Below, in pieces: positions 5,971-9,240 of a DNA stretch of 9,240 nt. The notes under the pieces are model-generated. The model saw only the letters and a list, made by a program, of their open reading frames with translations. It was not told the DNA's origin and made no database searches. Positions within the stretch are counted from its first letter, which is position 1; each line of letters opens with the position of its first letter. A program made the translations under genes and the position numbers. Location: the NCBI GenBank assembly GCA_019313025.1, contig JAFDCA010000428.1, positions 1-9,240 on the forward strand. The letters run 5' to 3'. The DNA is from Deltaproteobacteria bacterium (GTDB lineage: Bacteria > Desulfobacterota > Desulfobacteria > Desulfobacterales > UBA11574).

Positions 5971-6402
5971 GTGGCCCGTATCAAATTAGCGCCCCTGGAT
6001 GAATACCAGAGAGTTTATGAAACCACTGTTGAAGTGACTGATTTAAATTATGGCAATCATCTTGGAAATGATGCCCTGATCGGGATTATTCATAGGGCTC
6101 GCGTTCATTTTTTGCATCGGCTCGGCGCCAGCGAAAATAATCTTGGGGATGGACATACCGGGATTCTGCTGGCTGATCTTATCGTTAACTACACGGGAGA
6201 AAGTTTTCTCTTCGACAAATTGGGTGTTGAAAGCAGCATTGGTGAGGTGCGTTCAAAAGGATTTCGCATGTTTCACAGAATTACAGCCGAGCATAGCCGA
6301 CCCATTGCCTTGGCTGAAATCGGTATCGTCGCTTTTAATTACCGCACAAGAAAAGTCGTTCAAATTCCCGAATCATTTGTTTCTAAAATATCGGCTTTAT
6401 GA
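5971..6402 (+). CDS. Hotdog-fold thioesterase-like protein (4HBT/YbgC-like)
   Basis: This 143-residue protein is the size of one hotdog domain. It starts at GTG 5971, with AAAGG about nine bases upstream; the nearby ATG at 5966 is out of frame and stops soon. The segment TDLNYGNHLGND (23-34) fits the 'DxNxHxNN' style active-site loop of 4HBT enzymes, followed by the long central helix (36-51, ending RLGA), and then beta strands that include LLADLIVNYTGES and VAFNYRTRKVV. An Asp or Asn/His in that loop is the usual catalytic group, here Asp24, Asn26 and His30. The likely reaction is hydrolysis of an acyl-CoA or acyl-carrier thioester in the cytoplasm, but specificity is unknown. It is 16 bases upstream of the Fe-S gene and almost certainly on one transcript with it. 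The TesB remnant at 2041-2319 belongs to a different thioesterase family. Confidence 0.88.
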   Translation: MARIKLAPLDEYQRVYETTVEVTDLNYGNHLGNDALIGIIHRARVHFLHRLGASENNLGDGHTGILLADLIVNYTGESFLFDKLGVESSIGEVRSKGFRMFHRITAEHSRPIALAEIGIVAFNYRTRKVVQIPESFVSKISAL

Positions 6403-6418
6403 ACAACGGAGATATTAA

Positions 6419-7501
6419 TTGATAACTGACGAGGCTTATCGCAAGTTGGCAAAAGTTCTCGATACGCTACCCAATGGTTTTCCGGCGACGAAGACCGGTA
6501 TCGAAATCAAGATACTCAAAAAAATCTTCACCCCTGAGGAGGCGGATCTTTTCTGCGACTTGAGGTTGACACCCGAGACTGCAGAACAGATCGCCGAACG
6601 AACCGGGCGTCCTTTACAGGGACTCGAGGAGAGGTTAACTTCGATGTGGGATCGTGGTGAAGTCTTTGGCAGCGAACTCAGAGGTGTTAGAAGGTTTAAA
6701 CTAATACCCTGGGTCGTCGGGATCTATGAGTTTCAACTTAACCGGATGGACCGTGAGTTAGCTGAAATGTGTACAGAATATTCCAGGCACTGGGGATCAC
6801 AGTTCTTGAAGTATACGCCTCATGTGATGCAGGTCATTCCCATCGAAAAGCAGATACCCGTTCGTCAAGAAGCTTTAACCTTTGCCCAGGTCTCAAGTAT
6901 TTTCGAAAACGCCCGATCTTTTATGGTAAATGATTGTATATGCAAGAAGAAACAAGGAATTTTGGATAATCCATGCCAAAAACCCTTTGAAGTTTGCATG
7001 GCTATGGATCCGGAGCCGGGTGCTTTCGAGAACAACCGGTGGGGCGGGCGCATTATCACCAAAGAACAGGCCTATGAGGTGATCCGAATGTCCGAGGAGG
7101 CAGTATTGGTACACATGACCAGCAACGTGGAAAGCGGACACTGGTTTATATGTAATTGCTGCGGGTGCTGTTGCGGGTTGTTGCGGGCAATGAACATGGG
7201 TCTCACCAATGTGCTCAACTCCTATTATTATGCTGAAATTGATCCTGATGCATGCAACGTCTGTGGTATATGTACGACCGAGCGATGCCAGGTGAACGCT
7301 ATTAGGGAGGGCAAAGATACCTATCGCATTATTAAGAAGAGATGTATCGGATGCGGTCTTTGCGTTACCACTTGTCCTACGGAAGCCATCCGACTGATTG
7401 GCAAAGAAGAAAAAGAACGGATATATCCCCCTAAAGATGAAGAGACCTGGCTTGAAGAGCGGGCACTACAGAGAGGTGTCGATTTCAGTGCCTATAAATA
7501 A
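6419..7501 (+). CDS. Cys-rich Fe-S protein with N-terminal helical/winged-helix-like region and C-terminal 2[4Fe-4S] ferredoxin domain
   Basis: This is a 360-residue protein. The start is TTG 6419, with GGAGA six bases upstream. Residues 1-95 are helical and look like a winged-helix segment (TPETAEQIAERTGRPLQGLEERL at about 51-73), after a PNGFP motif. A middle part carries Cys173, Cys175, Cys186 and Cys193 (NDCICKK ... NPCQKP ... EVC), then a tight cluster at 245-252 (CNCCGCCC). The C-terminal domain has Cys279, 282, 285, 290 and Cys309, 312, 315, 319. The second set is a normal CxxCxxCxxxCP; the first has four residues before the last Cys, one more than usual. There may be three or more clusters. 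Similar proteins occur in sulfate reducers and syntrophs with unknown partners. It is cytoplasmic and probably an electron carrier or redox sensor in the hotdog operon; DNA binding is speculative. Confidence 0.9.
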   Translation: MITDEAYRKLAKVLDTLPNGFPATKTGIEIKILKKIFTPEEADLFCDLRLTPETAEQIAERTGRPLQGLEERLTSMWDRGEVFGSELRGVRRFKLIPWVVGIYEFQLNRMDRELAEMCTEYSRHWGSQFLKYTPHVMQVIPIEKQIPVRQEALTFAQVSSIFENARSFMVNDCICKKKQGILDNPCQKPFEVCMAMDPEPGAFENNRWGGRIITKEQAYEVIRMSEEAVLVHMTSNVESGHWFICNCCGCCCGLLRAMNMGLTNVLNSYYYAEIDPDACNVCGICTTERCQVNAIREGKDTYRIIKKRCIGCGLCVTTCPTEAIRLIGKEEKERIYPPKDEETWLEERALQRGVDFSAYK

Positions 7502-7575
7502 AACCAAACACCTGTATCTTGCTTGAAAATTAACGGAAATCTTTCTCATGCAAGATTCAGGTCCCACGGTTTTAT
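7498..7575. terminator. Long inverted repeat at the end of the Fe-S gene, probable terminator
   Basis: ATAAAACC (7498-7505) pairs with GGTTTTAT (7568-7575). Inside that, ACCTGTATCTTGC (7510-7522) pairs with GCAAGATTCAGGT (7550-7562) with one mismatch in 13. The loop is 27 bases. The outer and inner stems are joined by 4 and 5 unpaired bases. It overlaps the stop codon at 7499-7501, and only a short T-run (in the outer stem) is present. It could be an intrinsic terminator or a 3' mRNA stabiliser; a regulator site is a further option. Confidence 0.55.
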
Positions 7576-7582
7576 TCAATCA

Positions 7583-7610
7583 TTGACTTTACTGAAGGTT
7601 GTATTATAAT
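7583..7610 (+). promoter_or_regulatory. Near-consensus sigma70 promoter for the EEP-family gene
   Basis: TTGACT (7583-7588) is followed after 16 bases by TATAAT (7605-7610): five of six and six of six matches. The expected transcription start is near 7617. That leaves about 40 bases to the ATG at 7658, but only about 11 to the one at 7628, which supports the later start. It follows directly after the terminator hairpin. Confidence 0.75.
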
Positions 7611-7648
7611 TTTGTAAACCAAATATTATGATTGACGGGTCGTCGATC

Positions 7649-7653
7649 AAGGA
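7649..7653 (+). promoter_or_regulatory. Ribosome binding site that favours the start at 7658
   Basis: AAGGA ends four bases before the ATG at 7658. The in-frame ATG at 7628 has no such site and lies too near the predicted transcription start. Confidence 0.65.
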
Positions 7654-7657
7654 AAAT

Positions 7658-8404
7658 ATGCGAATTCTTTTGTATAATATACGTTACGCAGCAGGGATTG
7701 GACGTAAATTTCACCTGCCTGTTCCTTTCTGCGGCTATTTAAAGCACACCAACGGAAATCTAAAAAAAATAGTGGATTTCATCAAAACGCTGAAGCCGGA
7801 TGTTATCGGATTGATCGAGGTGGATGCCGGATCATTCCGTTCGGAAAATAACAATCAGGCAGAATCCATTGCCCAGGAATTACGGCACTGTCATGTTTAT
7901 CAATCAAAATATTCCACTGATTCCATGGCGCAAAAAGTGCCGGTGTTGAACAAACAAGGCAATGCCATTTTGACCAACCAGGAAATCGTGAGTCAAAACT
8001 TTCATTATTTTCGCAATGGCGTCAAGCGTCTTGTAATTGAACTCGAGTTAGAAGACGTCTCGATTTTTCTCGTACATTTGTCTATAAAATATCGCCATCG
8101 ACAATACCAGCTGCAGGATCTTCATAGCATCATAAAAAACATAAAAAAGCCGGTGATTGTTGCCGGAGATTTCAACGTCTTGTGGGGTGATCGTGAACTT
8201 CAATTATTTCTTGCCGCTACAAACTTACGAAATGCCAACAGCAACGGGCAGCCCTCACACCCCAGCCGGGCTCCTCGAAGACAGCTCGACTATATTTTTC
8301 ATAGCCCTGAAATTAAAGTGACCCGTTTTAAGATACCGCAGGTTAAATTTTCTGATCATGCACCGCTGGTCTGTGATTTTGAAATTGTCGAAGCACCCCA
8401 TTGA
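7658..8404 (+). CDS. Endonuclease/exonuclease/phosphatase (EEP) family metal-dependent hydrolase
   Basis: From the ATG at 7658 the protein is 248 residues; the frame is open to an earlier ATG at 7628, adding ten residues. Family motifs are all visible: Asn7 in LLYNIRYAAG, Glu54 in GLIEVD, His140 in LVHLS, Asp171 and Asn173 in GDFNVL, Asp211 in LDYIF, and Asp233-His234 in SDHAPL. This is the full Mg2+-dependent active site of the DNase I / exonuclease III / inositol phosphatase superfamily. There is no signal peptide or membrane helix, so it is probably cytoplasmic. Substrates in the family range from DNA to phospho-lipids and inositol phosphates and cannot be chosen from sequence alone. A PilZ gene starts 30 bases downstream and is probably on the same transcript. 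It has its own strong promoter. Confidence 0.92.
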   Translation: MRILLYNIRYAAGIGRKFHLPVPFCGYLKHTNGNLKKIVDFIKTLKPDVIGLIEVDAGSFRSENNNQAESIAQELRHCHVYQSKYSTDSMAQKVPVLNKQGNAILTNQEIVSQNFHYFRNGVKRLVIELELEDVSIFLVHLSIKYRHRQYQLQDLHSIIKNIKKPVIVAGDFNVLWGDRELQLFLAATNLRNANSNGQPSHPSRAPRRQLDYIFHSPEIKVTRFKIPQVKFSDHAPLVCDFEIVEAPH

Positions 8405-8434
8405 CCGAGATAAATTTTTATCGATAAAGGAACC

Positions 8435-9106
8435 ATGTTATATCATATTATAATAATAATAATATTTGCAATATTAGCATATGCTGTGGTCGTACTGTTT
8501 AGGAGATTTGCCATTGTCCAGAATCGAAGGAAAGAGCGGCAATTAAAGGAATCGGAGTTTATGAGCAAACTTGTTTCTGAAGGGAGCCTGAAACCCGTCC
8601 AGTTGTCCGGGGTGAATAATTTTATCGAAGATCGCACCCTCAATAAAGAGGCTTTAAAATTGAAAACGACGGTTACTGAACTTGATCGAGATGAAATCCG
8701 TGCTTTAATATCTGAGGAAATCAACTGCATGTCCGATGAGGAAATACAGCAATTTTATCAAGAATTAAAAAAAAGACAAGACGGCAAACCAAGAAAACAT
8801 GACAGAAAAGATCTTTTTCTCATCGTAGATTATAGTGTAAGCGGTCGACACTATCGGGACGCCATTCAGGATATCAGCGAAAGCGGTGTGTTCATAAAAA
8901 CTTCCCAAACATTTTCAGAAGGTCAAAAGATTCTAATGACATTTATGTCTCCGGATTACCAGAGCCCCTTTAAAATCAAAGGCGAGATTGTTCGGGTCCA
9001 CACGAATGGTGTTGGCGTAAAGTTTCTCATGGAAAGTCAGGTTCAAGAAGCCGCATTAAAAAACTTCATGGATCGTATTCAAATAGAAACTGTCGAAACT
9101 CATTAA
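8435..9106 (+). CDS. Membrane-anchored PilZ (c-di-GMP-binding) protein
   Basis: This 223-residue protein starts at ATG 8435 behind AAAGGA. Residues 4-22 form one transmembrane helix beginning with six Ile in a row, followed by a basic stop-transfer segment (RRFAIVQNRRKERQ), so the rest lies in the cytoplasm. A helical, charged linker spans about 30-115. The C-terminal PilZ domain (about 118-215) has an intact c-di-GMP motif: RxxxR at Arg120-Arg124 and DxSxxG at Asp146, Ser148, Gly151. It ends in a beta barrel with VGVKF. Binding c-di-GMP is therefore likely, while the output partner is unknown; motility, adhesion or exopolysaccharide control are common. It lies 30 bases after the EEP gene. 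No catalytic domain is fused. Confidence 0.93.
   Translation: MLYHIIIIIIFAILAYAVVVLFRRFAIVQNRRKERQLKESEFMSKLVSEGSLKPVQLSGVNNFIEDRTLNKEALKLKTTVTELDRDEIRALISEEINCMSDEEIQQFYQELKKRQDGKPRKHDRKDLFLIVDYSVSGRHYRDAIQDISESGVFIKTSQTFSEGQKILMTFMSPDYQSPFKIKGEIVRVHTNGVGVKFLMESQVQEAALKNFMDRIQIETVETH
8450..8464 (+). repeat. (ATA)5 triplet repeat in the PilZ membrane helix
   Basis: Five successive ATA codons after an ATT encode an Ile run in the PilZ transmembrane helix. Length changes would keep the frame and only lengthen or shorten the helix. The run is short, so slippage rates may be low. Confidence 0.8.
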
Positions 9107-9240
9107 TACAGTTTGAAAAATTTATAGCTATTGTCAGAATAACCTTCCGTTTCATCCGCCGGATAATTTCGTTGAGATCTGCAAGAACTCGCAAACAAAA
9201 GCGCGTAAAAGAGAACATGTCCATGGCTTTTTAGAATATC
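9103..9240 (-). CDS. Possible C-terminal end of a gene entering from the right edge
   Basis: Read on the minus strand from 9240, one frame is open for 45 codons and ends in TAA at 9103-9105, overlapping the PilZ stop. It contains HVLFYALLFASSC and later an NYPADETEGYSDNSYKFF-like end with polar, Tyr-rich residues. Neither plus-strand frame nor the other minus frames give a better call, though another minus frame is open until a stop about 45 bases before this one. The family is not recognised and the length is too short to be sure. If real, the gene is convergent with PilZ. Confidence 0.3.
   Translation of the reverse strand, partial: DILKSHGHVLFYALLFASSCRSQRNYPADETEGYSDNSYKFFKLY

Noticed and set aside
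7628..7657. ATG at 7628 as start of the EEP protein
   Set aside because: It has no ribosome site and sits about 11 bases from the predicted transcription start; ATG 7658 has AAGGA and begins at the family's first strand.

Overview
The window looks like chromosomal DNA of a sulfate-reducing or related anaerobic Desulfobacterota bacterium, most likely near Desulfobacterales. I infer this from gene content: a cysteine-rich multi-cluster Fe-S protein, a PilZ protein, a two-repeat 'VxFxDGxxxxG' beta protein and two small zinc-ribbon-like proteins of a type I associate with that group. Intergenic DNA is AT-rich and several genes use GTG or TTG starts. I see no tRNA, rRNA, CRISPR array, transposase, phage gene or plasmid gene.

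Left part (1-2953). A trypsin-like lipoprotein with C-terminal TPR repeats runs off the left edge on the minus strand. It is divergent from a secreted protein of unknown function that has a clear sigma70-type promoter. Next comes the C-terminal remnant of an acyl-CoA thioesterase II (TesB) gene, whose end overlaps the start of an intact metallo-beta-lactamase-fold hydrolase.

Middle part (2954-5026). This stretch holds small orphan genes on both strands: two Cys-rich probable zinc-ribbon proteins, a 66-residue single-pass membrane protein and a 128-residue internally duplicated beta protein. A 507-base gene-free interval follows. It contains three tandem 13-14 bp A-tract repeats bounded by an inverted repeat, and a possible promoter for the next gene.

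Right part (5027-9240). A beta-hydroxyacid dehydrogenase of the 6PGDH/HIBADH superfamily, a single-hotdog thioesterase-like protein and an Fe-S protein with an N-terminal winged-helix-like region lie in one direction. The last two are 16 bases apart and surely co-transcribed. A long inverted repeat at the end of the Fe-S gene probably ends this unit. A near-consensus promoter then drives an endonuclease/exonuclease/phosphatase-family protein and a membrane-anchored PilZ protein with an intact c-di-GMP motif. A possible gene fragment enters from the right edge on the minus strand.

No complete new defence or mobile system is visible. The points most worth a second look are the decayed TesB gene, the Fe-S protein with its odd Cys spacing and unclear partners, the A-tract repeats at 4804-4843 and the small Cys-rich proteins.
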